64,000 nt of DNA from the NCBI RefSeq assembly GCF_003010965.1, contig NZ_PGGM01000002.1:1-64000 (forward strand), in the 5' to 3' direction. Of this stretch, positions 42,881 to 50,513 are shown piece by piece. The position numbers and the translations under genes are program-made. Positions within the stretch are counted from its first letter, which is position 1. The number at the start of each line of letters is the position of its first letter. Under the pieces are notes generated by a model. The model worked only from the letters and a program-made list of their open reading frames with translations. It was not told where the DNA came from and ran no database searches. Source of the stretch: Phyllobacterium sophorae (lineage in GTDB: Bacteria > Pseudomonadota > Alphaproteobacteria > Rhizobiales > Rhizobiaceae).

Positions 42881-43882
42881 TTGGGTTCTTTGAAGATTGA
42901 AAATATCCGCAAGTCCTTCGGCCATGTGGACGTGCTGAAAGGCATCGACCTCGAGGTCAAGGATGGAGAGTTCGTGATTTTTGTCGGACCGTCAGGTTGC
43001 GGCAAATCCACCTTGCTGCGGGTCATCGCGGGACTCGAGGATGCGACTTCAGGCGACATCCTGATCGATGGCAAGAAGGTGAACAACACGCCGCCTGCCA
43101 AGCGCGGCATTGCCATGGTGTTCCAGACCTACGCGCTTTACCCGCATCTCTCGGTTCGCGACAATATGGGTCTCGGTCTGAAACAGGCAGGCAAGCCGGC
43201 GCAAGAAATCAAGGAGCGCACCAGGATCGCCTCGTCCATGCTTTCGCTCGACGATTATCTTGAGCGCCGTCCGGCAGAACTGTCCGGTGGACAGCGCCAG
43301 CGTGTGGCCATCGGGCGCGCCATCGTTCGCGAACCGCAGCTGTTCCTGTTTGATGAACCGCTTTCGAACCTTGATGCCGCGTTGCGCGTCAATACGCGTC
43401 TGGAAATCGCCCGTCTGCACCGGCAGCTGAAGGCAACCATGATCTATGTCACGCATGATCAGGTTGAGGCGATGACCCTCGCCGACAAGATCGTCGTGCT
43501 GAACCAGGGACGGATCGAACAGGTTGGCTCGCCAATGGAGCTTTACAATTCGCCGCAGACGATCTTCGTTGCGGGGTTTATCGGCTCGCCGCAGATGAAC
43601 CTGATCGACGCGGCCAAACTCGGTCAGACCGGTGCCAGGACCATTGGCATCCGCCCGGAACATATCCAGGTGAGCAAGACATCGGGTGAATGGAAGGGCT
43701 CGGTCATCCATGTCGAACATCTTGGAGCCGATACGATCATCTATCTCCAGACCGATTTCGGGCCGCTGACGGTCCGTCTTTTCGGCGAACACAATTATGA
43801 TGTCGACGGCACGCTCTATGCCACTCCCGACTCCGGGCGGACTTACCGGTTCGACGATGACGGGCAGGTCATCAAGGCCTGA
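42881..43882 (+). CDS. UgpC/MalK-type ABC ATPase of the murQ operon
   Basis: The 333-residue ATPase starts at TTG 42881, preceded by ACGGGAAC, and begins [19 protein letters not shown]. Walker [13 protein letters not shown]-loop [11 protein letters not shown], signature [16 protein letters not shown], Walker [12 protein letters not shown] and [11 protein letters not shown] are all present, with a shortened TOBE region. It energises the two permeases 1-3 kb upstream. A UgpC-type ATPase can in principle serve several sugar importers, so cross-talk with the Ugp system is possible. Confidence 0.87.
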   Translation: MGSLKIENIRKSFGHVDVLKGIDLEVKDGEFVIFVGPSGCGKSTLLRVIAGLEDATSGDILIDGKKVNNTPPAKRGIAMVFQTYALYPHLSVRDNMGLGLKQAGKPAQEIKERTRIASSMLSLDDYLERRPAELSGGQRQRVAIGRAIVREPQLFLFDEPLSNLDAALRVNTRLEIARLHRQLKATMIYVTHDQVEAMTLADKIVVLNQGRIEQVGSPMELYNSPQTIFVAGFIGSPQMNLIDAAKLGQTGARTIGIRPEHIQVSKTSGEWKGSVIHVEHLGADTIIYLQTDFGPLTVRLFGEHNYDVDGTLYATPDSGRTYRFDDDGQVIKA

Positions 43883-43931
43883 CGATTCATGTCATGACAT
43901 CATAAAGCGTTTGGGCCATAGTCCGGCGCGT

Positions 43932-43949
43932 CGCGGAATCAGTTCCGCG
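43932..43949 (+). other. Short hairpin between the ATPase and aldo-keto reductase genes
   Basis: CGCGGAA, loop TCAG, TTCCGCG. The perfect 7-bp stem lies in the 99 bp gap and has no T-run. It may modulate read-through to the last gene of the operon. Confidence 0.35.
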
Positions 43950-43981
43950 CCACCGGTATGGATAGGAACAGGACGACGACC

Positions 43982-45043
43982 ATGAGCTGGACACCCAATT
44001 CCAAGCGCTACGACACGATGAAATACAATCGCTGCGGTAGGAGTGGCCTCCATCTCCCCGCCATATCCCTCGGGCTATGGCATAATTTCGGCCATGACAC
44101 GCCGCATCGGGTCAAGCAGGCGATCTGCCGCCAGGCCTTCGATCTCGGAATCACTCACTTCGACCTTGCCAACAATTACGGTCCGCCACCCGGCTCCGCC
44201 GAAGAGGCGTTCGGTGAGATTTTGCGGAACGATTTCAAAGGTTATCGTGATGAGCTGATCATCTCTTCGAAGGCCGGATACAATATGTGGCCCGGGCCTT
44301 ATGGTGAATGGGGCAGCCGCAAATATATGATCGCCAGCTGCGATCAGAGCCTGAAGCGGCTGGGTCTCGACTATGTCGACATTTTCTATTCGCACCGGTT
44401 TGATCCGGATACGCCGCTTGAAGAGACGATGATGGCGCTGGATCACATCGTCAGATCCGGCCGCGCGCAATATATCGGCCTTTCCTCTTATAATTCAAAG
44501 CGTACGCGCGAAGCTGAGGCCATACTCGAAGAGCTTGGTACGCCTTGCCTCATCCATCAGCCGAGCTATTCGATGATCAATCGCTGGATCGAGGAAGATG
44601 GGTTGGTCGATACGCTTGAGGAACTCGGCATCGGTTCGATCGTATTCTCGCCGCTGGCGCAGGGAATGCTGACCGACAAGTATTTGAAAGGTGTGCCGGA
44701 AGAGAGCCGGGCGGCGCAGGGCAAGTCGCTCAATCCCGATTTTCTGAATGAGCGCAACGTCGCCAATATTCGCTCGCTCAACGAGATTGCTGCCAGACGC
44801 GGACAGACGCTTGCCCAGATGGCGCTCGCCTGGGTGCTGCGCAAAGGCCGCATCACCACCGCGCTGATCGGAGCGAGCAAGCCGCAGCAGGTGGTTGATT
44901 GTGTCAAAGCGCTCGACAATCTCGCATTCACCGATGCCGAGCTGGCCGAGATCGATACCTATGCGAACGATGCGGACATCAACCTGTGGGCCGCTTCGGC
45001 GGAACGCAAGGGACCGGAGCGCAATCCGCCCAAGCGCGATTGA
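43982..45043 (+). CDS. YghZ/Gpr-type aldo-keto reductase
   Basis: The 353-residue NADPH-dependent reductase closely follows E. coli YghZ (L-glyceraldehyde-3-phosphate reductase) by eye: SLGLWHNFGHD, GITHFDLANNYGPPPGSAEEAFG with the catalytic Asp and Tyr, ISSKAGYNMWPGPYGEWGSRKY with the catalytic Lys, VDIFYSHRFD and LIHQPSYSMINRWIEE. YghZ detoxifies methylglyoxal and L-glyceraldehyde-3-phosphate. ATG 43982 follows AGGACGACG. As the last gene of the murQ operon it may reduce an aldehyde formed during sugar breakdown, though co-transcription over the 99 bp gap is not proven. Confidence 0.85.
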   Translation: MSWTPNSKRYDTMKYNRCGRSGLHLPAISLGLWHNFGHDTPHRVKQAICRQAFDLGITHFDLANNYGPPPGSAEEAFGEILRNDFKGYRDELIISSKAGYNMWPGPYGEWGSRKYMIASCDQSLKRLGLDYVDIFYSHRFDPDTPLEETMMALDHIVRSGRAQYIGLSSYNSKRTREAEAILEELGTPCLIHQPSYSMINRWIEEDGLVDTLEELGIGSIVFSPLAQGMLTDKYLKGVPEESRAAQGKSLNPDFLNERNVANIRSLNEIAARRGQTLAQMALAWVLRKGRITTALIGASKPQQVVDCVKALDNLAFTDAELAEIDTYANDADINLWAASAERKGPERNPPKRD

Positions 45044-45170
45044 TACAGACATCGGCAACGCCTGCGGCATTGTTGCCGCGGGCAGTCTCGTGCCAAAGCC
45101 AAGATTGGCAGCGCTCCGCTAATGTGCGAAATGTCTGCACCCAGAAATTGATACGGATTGGAATGCTTCG

Positions 45171-46487
45171 ATGAAAATTGCGATGATCGGGACCGGGTAT
45201 GTCGGTCTGGTGTCGGGCGTTTGTTTTGCGGAATTTGGCTTTCAAGTCACGTGTGTAGACAAGAACCCCGCCATTATCGAACGCCTGCAGGCGGGCGAAG
45301 TCACAATTTACGAGCCTGGCCTGGATGAACTTCTGGTGCGCAATGCGCGCGACGGCCGCCTGGTCTTCACAAACGATCTGGCAACAACTGTCGCTGATGC
45401 AGAAGTCATCTTCATCGCCGTCGGCACACCGTCGCGTCGCGGGGATGGCGAGGCCGATCTCCAGTATATCCACGCGGCCGCTGATGAAATCGCCGCCGCG
45501 ATGAAGCCAGGCGCCGTCATTGTTATCAAATCAACCGTGGTTGTCGGCACCAATGCGGAAGTGCGTGCACGCATTGCCAAAGCACGTCCGGGCGTGCCGT
45601 TCTCCATGGTCTCCAATCCGGAGTTCCTGCGCGAAGGCTCGGCCGTCGAGGATTTTTTGCGGCCTGACCGCGTTGTGGTCGGTGTTCACGACGACGCGGG
45701 CGCTGCGGCGATGAAGCGGGTTTACCGCCCGCTTTATCTGCGCGAGACGCCGATGATCGTGACGACGCTCGAAAATGCCGAGATCATCAAATACGCCGCC
45801 AACGCCTTCCTGGCGATGAAGGTGACTTTCATCAACGAAGTGGCCGATCTGTGCGAGAAGGCCGGTGGCAACGTGCAGGACGTCGCGCGGGCGATCGGCA
45901 TGGATAATCGCATCGGCTCGAAGTTCCTGCATGCGGGACCGGGTTTTGGCGGGTCATGTTTTCCGAAGGACACGCGCGCCTACGCCGCAACCGGCCGCAA
46001 GAAAAATGCGCCGCAGACCCTGATCGAGCAGGTCGTTACCGTCAATGAAAAGCGCAAGCGTTCCATGGCCGAACGGGTCATCGAAGCCGCCGAAACAAAT
46101 GGCACGAAGGCTGTTGCCGTCCTCGGCATTGCCTTCAAACCCAATACCGATGACATTCGCGAGTCTCCCGCGCTTGATATCATTCCCCTGTTGCAAAAGG
46201 CTGGTCTGACTGTGCGCGCGCACGATCCTGAAGCCCGTAGCGCGGCCGAACCGGTCTTGCCGGGCGTGGTGTGGTGCAAGTCGGCATACGAGGCCGTCGA
46301 CGGCGCAGGGATTACCGTCCTGCTCACTGAGTGGAATGCCTATCGGGCGCTCGATCTGAAACGGGTGGCTGATCTGATGAGCGGCAACACCCTGTTTGAC
46401 CTGCGCAACGTCTATAGTGCACAGGACCTCGAAGGCACCGGCCTCGAATATCATTCGGTGGGAAGGCCGCTGGTGGGGAAGGGGTAA
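45171..46487 (+). CDS. ugd: UDP-glucose 6-dehydrogenase
   Basis: The 438-residue enzyme oxidises UDP-glucose twice with NAD to UDP-glucuronate, the precursor of uronic acids in capsule, exopolysaccharide and lipopolysaccharide. The NAD-binding GTGYVGLVSG is at residues 7-16, the substrate region SNPEFLREGSAVEDF follows, and the catalytic Cys is in GPGFGGSCFPKDTRA. The C-terminal domain has LGIAFKPNTDDIRESPAL. It is monocistronic here. It could feed galacturonic-acid donor synthesis for the glycosylation operon at 51-54 kb, through an epimerase not in this window. Confidence 0.93.
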   Translation: MKIAMIGTGYVGLVSGVCFAEFGFQVTCVDKNPAIIERLQAGEVTIYEPGLDELLVRNARDGRLVFTNDLATTVADAEVIFIAVGTPSRRGDGEADLQYIHAAADEIAAAMKPGAVIVIKSTVVVGTNAEVRARIAKARPGVPFSMVSNPEFLREGSAVEDFLRPDRVVVGVHDDAGAAAMKRVYRPLYLRETPMIVTTLENAEIIKYAANAFLAMKVTFINEVADLCEKAGGNVQDVARAIGMDNRIGSKFLHAGPGFGGSCFPKDTRAYAATGRKKNAPQTLIEQVVTVNEKRKRSMAERVIEAAETNGTKAVAVLGIAFKPNTDDIRESPALDIIPLLQKAGLTVRAHDPEARSAAEPVLPGVVWCKSAYEAVDGAGITVLLTEWNAYRALDLKRVADLMSGNTLFDLRNVYSAQDLEGTGLEYHSVGRPLVGKG

Positions 46488-46498
46488 TCAGACCACAT

Positions 46499-47161
46499 TC
46501 AGCTCCGTTCGAACTCGAATGGAACGCGCCGCCATATTGCCTCCAGTTGCATTGACCTGACAGCCCTTGCCTCCCATTCACGCAAAATACAGGCAATTCT
46601 ATCCCCGTCGTGATTTACCAGAGCCGGATAGAGGGCGGGGTTCTGCCAAGATAGCCATTCTGACATGCGCTCGTTTTCGTCAATGAGCATACGAGCGGTA
46701 GTGAAGTCGCCAGCAATAAGCCGGGCGGCGAATTCCAGAGGCGCCGATTCAAAAAGGGAGCTTCCGCGAAAATGTCCGCTGCTCATCTGAAAAAGGAGCT
46801 CACGTGTGGACGCAATCGATCGTAGCTGAGGCAAAAGAGTGTTCTCGATCAATTCCAGCATCTCCTCGATAGACTCCTCGCCAGTGTGGTAGAGGTGGCT
46901 GCCTTCGCCGTCAGTTGGTATTGCGTCCGATCTGTACAGACGCTTACCCCAGCGCCGATCGACATAGGACAGAGGTGAGGGTATAACGCCAATTGCCATC
47001 TGCGGCACGAAGGCGCGCGGATCAACGCTGGCATCGATGTTCACGATCCGCCATAAATATCCGATCGGGCCTATTAGTATTGATCTGTGAACTAAAATGA
47101 GATCGTCATGACGGTTCAGCAGTGGCTCCAAGGCCGTGGCAACTTCAGAAATAGTTGTCAA
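46499..47161 (-). CDS. Candidate immunity protein, second copy
   Basis: The 220-residue protein starts at TTG 47161, where TTGA joins its start to the stop of the upstream paralogue. Starting there makes its N-terminus (TTISEVATALEPLLNRHDDL) line up with that of the neighbour (TTIKDVRNVVQPLLQRYDDL). The two also share a mid segment ending in a conserved ENTLLPQLRSI / EKEVLPYLRSM pattern. It has no signal peptide or membrane helix. The family is not recognised. Its position two genes after a probable nuclease toxin, and its duplication, suggest immunity; that is inference. Confidence 0.6.
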   Translation of the reverse strand: MTTISEVATALEPLLNRHDDLILVHRSILIGPIGYLWRIVNIDASVDPRAFVPQMAIGVIPSPLSYVDRRWGKRLYRSDAIPTDGEGSHLYHTGEESIEEMLELIENTLLPQLRSIASTRELLFQMSSGHFRGSSLFESAPLEFAARLIAGDFTTARMLIDENERMSEWLSWQNPALYPALVNHDGDRIACILREWEARAVRSMQLEAIWRRVPFEFERS

Positions 47162-47829
47162 GGTAGCCTCGCTATGCCCGAGTTCGAGCGAATACCAAGT
47201 TCCAGGGGAAACGGCGTTGTTTCCCAAATCTTTGTCAGTTTGAGTCCATAGACAGTGATTCTCTCTCTTGCATGGAGCAGCCTTGCGAGTTCGCCTTCGT
47301 CCTCACCTCGAAGGGCAGGATGAAGGGACGGAGTTAGTCGATCCATGTTCGAACGAAGGATACTGTTTGACTCCCAAATACTAAGGGCCGAAGCAAAATC
47401 GCCGAGTGCTATTGCGAGAAAAAATCTGATTGGATCGCCAAAAACATAATTGCTTTGAAATTCGCGCTGGGACGCAAATGCAATGTAGCTTTCCAGCGTC
47501 TGCATGCTTCTCAGGTAAGGTAGCACTTCCTTCTCGATCAAGTCGAACATCGCTTCAATACTATGGGGATCGCTCACGCTTGGCGTCTCGCTTGCGGGGT
47601 CATTGAATCGGTCGCCGAACCCACCCAAGGGATAGTCGCCATAGCCGAAGAGTATGTAAATGTCGGTCGTTGGAAGGAACAGTTTCGGGTCCATCCTACG
47701 TTCAAGTCTCACGCCGCGGACAAAATGGTGGACGGGCTTGACGACTATCGTGCGGCCGATTAGCGCTAAATCGTCGTAGCGCTGAAGGAGCGGCTGTACT
47801 ACATTACGTACATCTTTGATGGTGGTCAT
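47158..47829 (-). CDS. Candidate immunity protein, first copy
   Basis: This 223-residue cytoplasmic protein starts 6 bp after the stop of the presumed toxin gene and is followed by a diverged copy of itself. It is acidic in the middle (SVSDPHSIEAMFDLIEKEVLPYL) and has a C-terminal helical part ending KIWETTPFPLELG, which the paralogue matches as AIWRRVPFEFE. No known domain is recognised. Tight coupling to the toxin gene is the main evidence that it neutralises that toxin. Confidence 0.6.
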   Translation of the reverse strand: MTTIKDVRNVVQPLLQRYDDLALIGRTIVVKPVHHFVRGVRLERRMDPKLFLPTTDIYILFGYGDYPLGGFGDRFNDPASETPSVSDPHSIEAMFDLIEKEVLPYLRSMQTLESYIAFASQREFQSNYVFGDPIRFFLAIALGDFASALSIWESNSILRSNMDRLTPSLHPALRGEDEGELARLLHARERITVYGLKLTKIWETTPFPLELGIRSNSGIARLP

Positions 47830-47835
47830 CTTGGA

Positions 47836-48897
47836 TCACCACTCCTTGATGGCGCCGGGGCTCGGCTTGACCTGGATAACAAAGAACTGTCTTGTGTTCG
47901 GGAACGTTTTGGAGCTGGAATAGGCAAAGTTACCCATTCGTGTTGAATCAAGCGCCGTTTTCCCGGTCTTGAAATCATATATGCACGTCAGGTCGCTTCC
48001 AACGGATTCGTATACATCGAGCCCCAGAGATCCTCCCTCTTTTGTCCTGACTCCTTCCCGGTAGTAATCGCTTGTAGCTCCTTCGAGCGGGGCCATCAGA
48101 TAAAGCTCTGCTTTGAGTGTCGGATCCCCTAAATCCGTCACTATATTTGCAGCTCGCAGGTGAAACTGGATCCCGTAGTTCTGCGGTGATCCGTAGGACG
48201 AAATGGGTCCCATCGTTGATGCAACGTTGTCCGCTATGGTTTGGATCTCCCAATACTTGGGACAAAACTTCCTAACCGTATCTTTATCCACCTCGCGTAC
48301 ACTCGCCCAGACCTTTGTATCGGTCTCTCCCTTGGTGAATTGCTTCGCGCGTAGCGAAAGCAGCGGGACGACATAAGGGTCATCCGCAGCTGCGATCGCG
48401 TTATATTGCTGCACGGCATCGGCAAGAGGATATTCGAGTTCCGGCGTTTTAAGAAACGAGAGGAGGCTCGTGACGGAGCGTATGACCGGATGACTTCTGA
48501 CGATTGCCCTCAGCGGAATATTACGGTCGATCTCCCGCGCGATTTGCTCGGCTCGTCCTATCCATGAACCGGTCGCTGGCTTCGAGGCACTTTGAGCAAG
48601 AGTGGCCCCGGTTACAATCGGATCAATGCCACCACCTGCGTCAGTCCATTGGCCTCCGTCGGAATTGCCGGCTGGCACGCGTGGCTGGTTGGGATCATAT
48701 TTGTAACAAAGGTCCAGTTCATCCCAGACCTCGAGTTGCATGTACAGGAGATCCTGCTTGTGCTTGAGCAACTGATACCATTCATCGTAACGGGGGCTCG
48801 GACCGTGGCGCGTTGGCGTTCTTAGCCGAGTATCATTTGCCTTTATCTGGCGGATCAGGTCGTTATATGCGGGATGCTCTTTGATCGATCGATGCAT
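47836..48897 (-). CDS. Probable polymorphic nuclease toxin (PD-(D/E)xK type)
   Basis: This 353-residue protein has no signal peptide. Residues 72-85 carry PRVPAGNSDGGQWT, a VPAG-x-GGQW motif that recurs in phage-structural and toxin-like proteins of alphaproteobacteria. The C-terminal third looks like a restriction-endonuclease-fold nuclease. Asp294 and Glu297 (LGLDVYE) are followed 11-14 residues later by Asp308-Phe-Lys310 (CIYDFKTGK), the D-x(n)-D-x-K pattern, with an upstream FHLRAANIV helix and KAELYL. Two paralogous genes follow at 6 bp and -4 bp. DNase or RNase activity and antibacterial use are inference. No VgrG, Hcp, PAAR or CdiB gene is nearby, so the delivery route is unknown. Confidence 0.6.
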   Translation of the reverse strand: MHRSIKEHPAYNDLIRQIKANDTRLRTPTRHGPSPRYDEWYQLLKHKQDLLYMQLEVWDELDLCYKYDPNQPRVPAGNSDGGQWTDAGGGIDPIVTGATLAQSASKPATGSWIGRAEQIAREIDRNIPLRAIVRSHPVIRSVTSLLSFLKTPELEYPLADAVQQYNAIAAADDPYVVPLLSLRAKQFTKGETDTKVWASVREVDKDTVRKFCPKYWEIQTIADNVASTMGPISSYGSPQNYGIQFHLRAANIVTDLGDPTLKAELYLMAPLEGATSDYYREGVRTKEGGSLGLDVYESVGSDLTCIYDFKTGKTALDSTRMGNFAYSSSKTFPNTRQFFVIQVKPSPGAIKEW

Positions 48898-48904
48898 GAA
48901 TAAG

Positions 48905-48919
48905 GTCCTTTAAAAGGAC
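48905..48919 (-). promoter_or_regulatory. Palindrome containing the toxin ribosome-binding site
   Basis: GTCCTTT-A-AAAGGAC on the plus strand has perfect 7-bp arms around one base. On the toxin strand its AAAGGAC arm is the ribosome-binding site, 7 bases before the ATG. It could be an operator or, with a very tight loop, a hairpin masking the site. Confidence 0.5.
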
Positions 48920-48982
48920 TATAATCCTATTCATCCTCGCGGCCGTCAATTCGACAATAGTCGCAAACGGTCCACTACCGGC

Positions 48983-49879
48983 TCAGCCGAAGACCAGAGA
49001 CTGGTGGACGCCAAACCCCGCCATCGCGCCTGCGGCGGAGGCCAGAGTAGCATTGGCCATGGGGCTGGCCGCATCGCCTGCCGCAAAGACCCCTGCAACC
49101 GTCGTTTCTTTCCGGGCGTCAACGCGAATGTAAGGTCCGAGCGGTCCATCATCGAAGGTGCAGCCGAGTTGCTCCGCCAGCGCGCTCGCCATTTGGGTCT
49201 TCGGTGCGGTGAAGAGGGCTGCAACGGGTACGATCCTGTCATCGCTGAGCCTGACAGCTTCAAGCGCGGGCGCTTTGCCGAGGAGCTCCACAATGGGTGT
49301 CCGCTCGATCCGGGCGCCGCGGGCCGTCAGGCTTGCAACTTGCTCGCCGTCCGGCTCGAATGCCCCTTGCGTGAAGTAGGTAGTCGGACCCCAGTCAGGT
49401 AAAAGCATGCCCTGATGCGGCGAGGAAGGATGATTGGCAACGACGCCGACAGCCTGGTTGCCGACCTCGTAGCCATGGCAATAGGGACAATGCAAAATTG
49501 TCACCCCCCAGCGTTCCTGCAGGCCCGGAATTCGTGGCAATTCATCCCGCACGCCCGTGGCCAGAACGAGTCGTAAGGCAGACTCTTCCCCTCCGCCGGC
49601 GAGTGAAACTGAAAAGCCACCTTCACCTGCGCTGGCGGCCAGGGCTTCTTGGCTGGTGAAAGCTACAGTAGGATAGAGGGCGAGTTGCCGCTTGCCCTCA
49701 TCGATGATCTCACGCGGCGGCTCGCCATCCTGGCCAAGAAAGCCGTGCGACGTTCTTGCGAAGCGATTACGCGGATGGCCCGCGTCGATAACAAGCACTT
49801 TGCGGCGAGCGCGAGCAAGTTGCATGGCTGCTGACAAACCGGCAAAGCTGCCACCGACAACGATCAGATCATACGGCAT
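48983..49879 (-). CDS. Thioredoxin-reductase-like FAD oxidoreductase
   Basis: The 298-residue NAD(P)/FAD enzyme of the thioredoxin reductase superfamily has N-terminal FAD site VVGGSFAGLSAAMQLARARR, a redox-active CPYC in LHCPYCHGYEVGN (about residues 133-137), and the C-terminal FAD motif VAGVFAAGDAASPMANA. The NADPH-binding GxGxxA motif of true thioredoxin reductase is degenerate, as is usual in this subgroup, so its electron donor and partner are uncertain. AAGGAAG precedes ATG 49879. It diverges from an Rrf2 repressor, with palindromes between them. Confidence 0.85.
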   Translation of the reverse strand: MPYDLIVVGGSFAGLSAAMQLARARRKVLVIDAGHPRNRFARTSHGFLGQDGEPPREIIDEGKRQLALYPTVAFTSQEALAASAGEGGFSVSLAGGGEESALRLVLATGVRDELPRIPGLQERWGVTILHCPYCHGYEVGNQAVGVVANHPSSPHQGMLLPDWGPTTYFTQGAFEPDGEQVASLTARGARIERTPIVELLGKAPALEAVRLSDDRIVPVAALFTAPKTQMASALAEQLGCTFDDGPLGPYIRVDARKETTVAGVFAAGDAASPMANATLASAAGAMAGFGVHQSLVFG

Positions 49880-49932
49880 AGTTCTTCCTTTTTCCTGCAG
49901 GCGGGTGGATAACGTCAGATTTAGAACAACAT

Positions 49933-49980
49933 AAGTTACATGAAACTTAGGAGTCAATAGCATGTAACTAATCTTGTTAC
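49933..49980. promoter_or_regulatory. Two inverted repeats between the flavoprotein and Rrf2 genes
   Basis: AAGTTACATGAAACTT (49933-49948) is a near-perfect palindrome and GTAAC-N7-GTTAC (49964-49980) a second. Both share the GTTAC element. They lie in the 148 bp divergent promoter region and are the probable operators of the Rrf2 regulator. Confidence 0.5.
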
Positions 49981-50027
49981 GGAATAGGAATTGGTGTGCT
50001 ATAGCGCCCTATCAGGAGCGGAAAAAC

Positions 50028-50486
50028 ATGAGACACGACAGCCGACTATCGCGCATGCTGCATGTCCTGATCCATATGGATCGGCACAACGGGTCAGCGA
50101 CTTCGGAAAAGATCGCGCAAATGCTGAACACGAATCCGGTTGTTGTGCGCCGAACAATGGCGGGGCTGCGGGAAGATGGCTACGTTCGTTCCGAGAAGGG
50201 ACATGGCGGGGGCTGGACACTTGCCCGGCCGCTCGAAGAGATATCACTGCTCAACATCCACCGGGCTCTTGGAAGCCCGGAGGTGTTCGCAATCGGGCTG
50301 GCGATCGACCATCCCGATTGCCTCGTGGAGCAATCAGTCAATGCTGCCTTGCGGGACGCCTTCACGGAAGCCGAGGCATTCCTCGTCTCGCGTTTCGCCA
50401 GCGTGACGATTGCCGACATTGCCCGCGACTTCGACGACCGTTACAGCAGGTGCGATCAACCTCAAGGCCCCGCCGCCTGCAATTAG
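50028..50486 (+). CDS. Rrf2-family transcriptional regulator
   Basis: The 152-residue winged-helix repressor has RLSRMLHVLIHMDRHNGSATSEKIAQMLNTNPVVVRRTMAGL and the wing EKGHGGGWTLARP. The three-Cys Fe-S cluster site of IscR is absent. The single mid-protein Cys in HPDCLVEQSV corresponds to the region used for redox sensing in some family members, and a second Cys is in the tail. ATG 50028 follows GGAGCGG. It is divergent to the thioredoxin-reductase-like gene and is expected to repress it until oxidised (inference). Confidence 0.85.
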   Translation: MRHDSRLSRMLHVLIHMDRHNGSATSEKIAQMLNTNPVVVRRTMAGLREDGYVRSEKGHGGGWTLARPLEEISLLNIHRALGSPEVFAIGLAIDHPDCLVEQSVNAALRDAFTEAEAFLVSRFASVTIADIARDFDDRYSRCDQPQGPAACN

Positions 50487-50513
50487 GCCGGCGGCCACGG
50501 CCAGGCCGTAACC

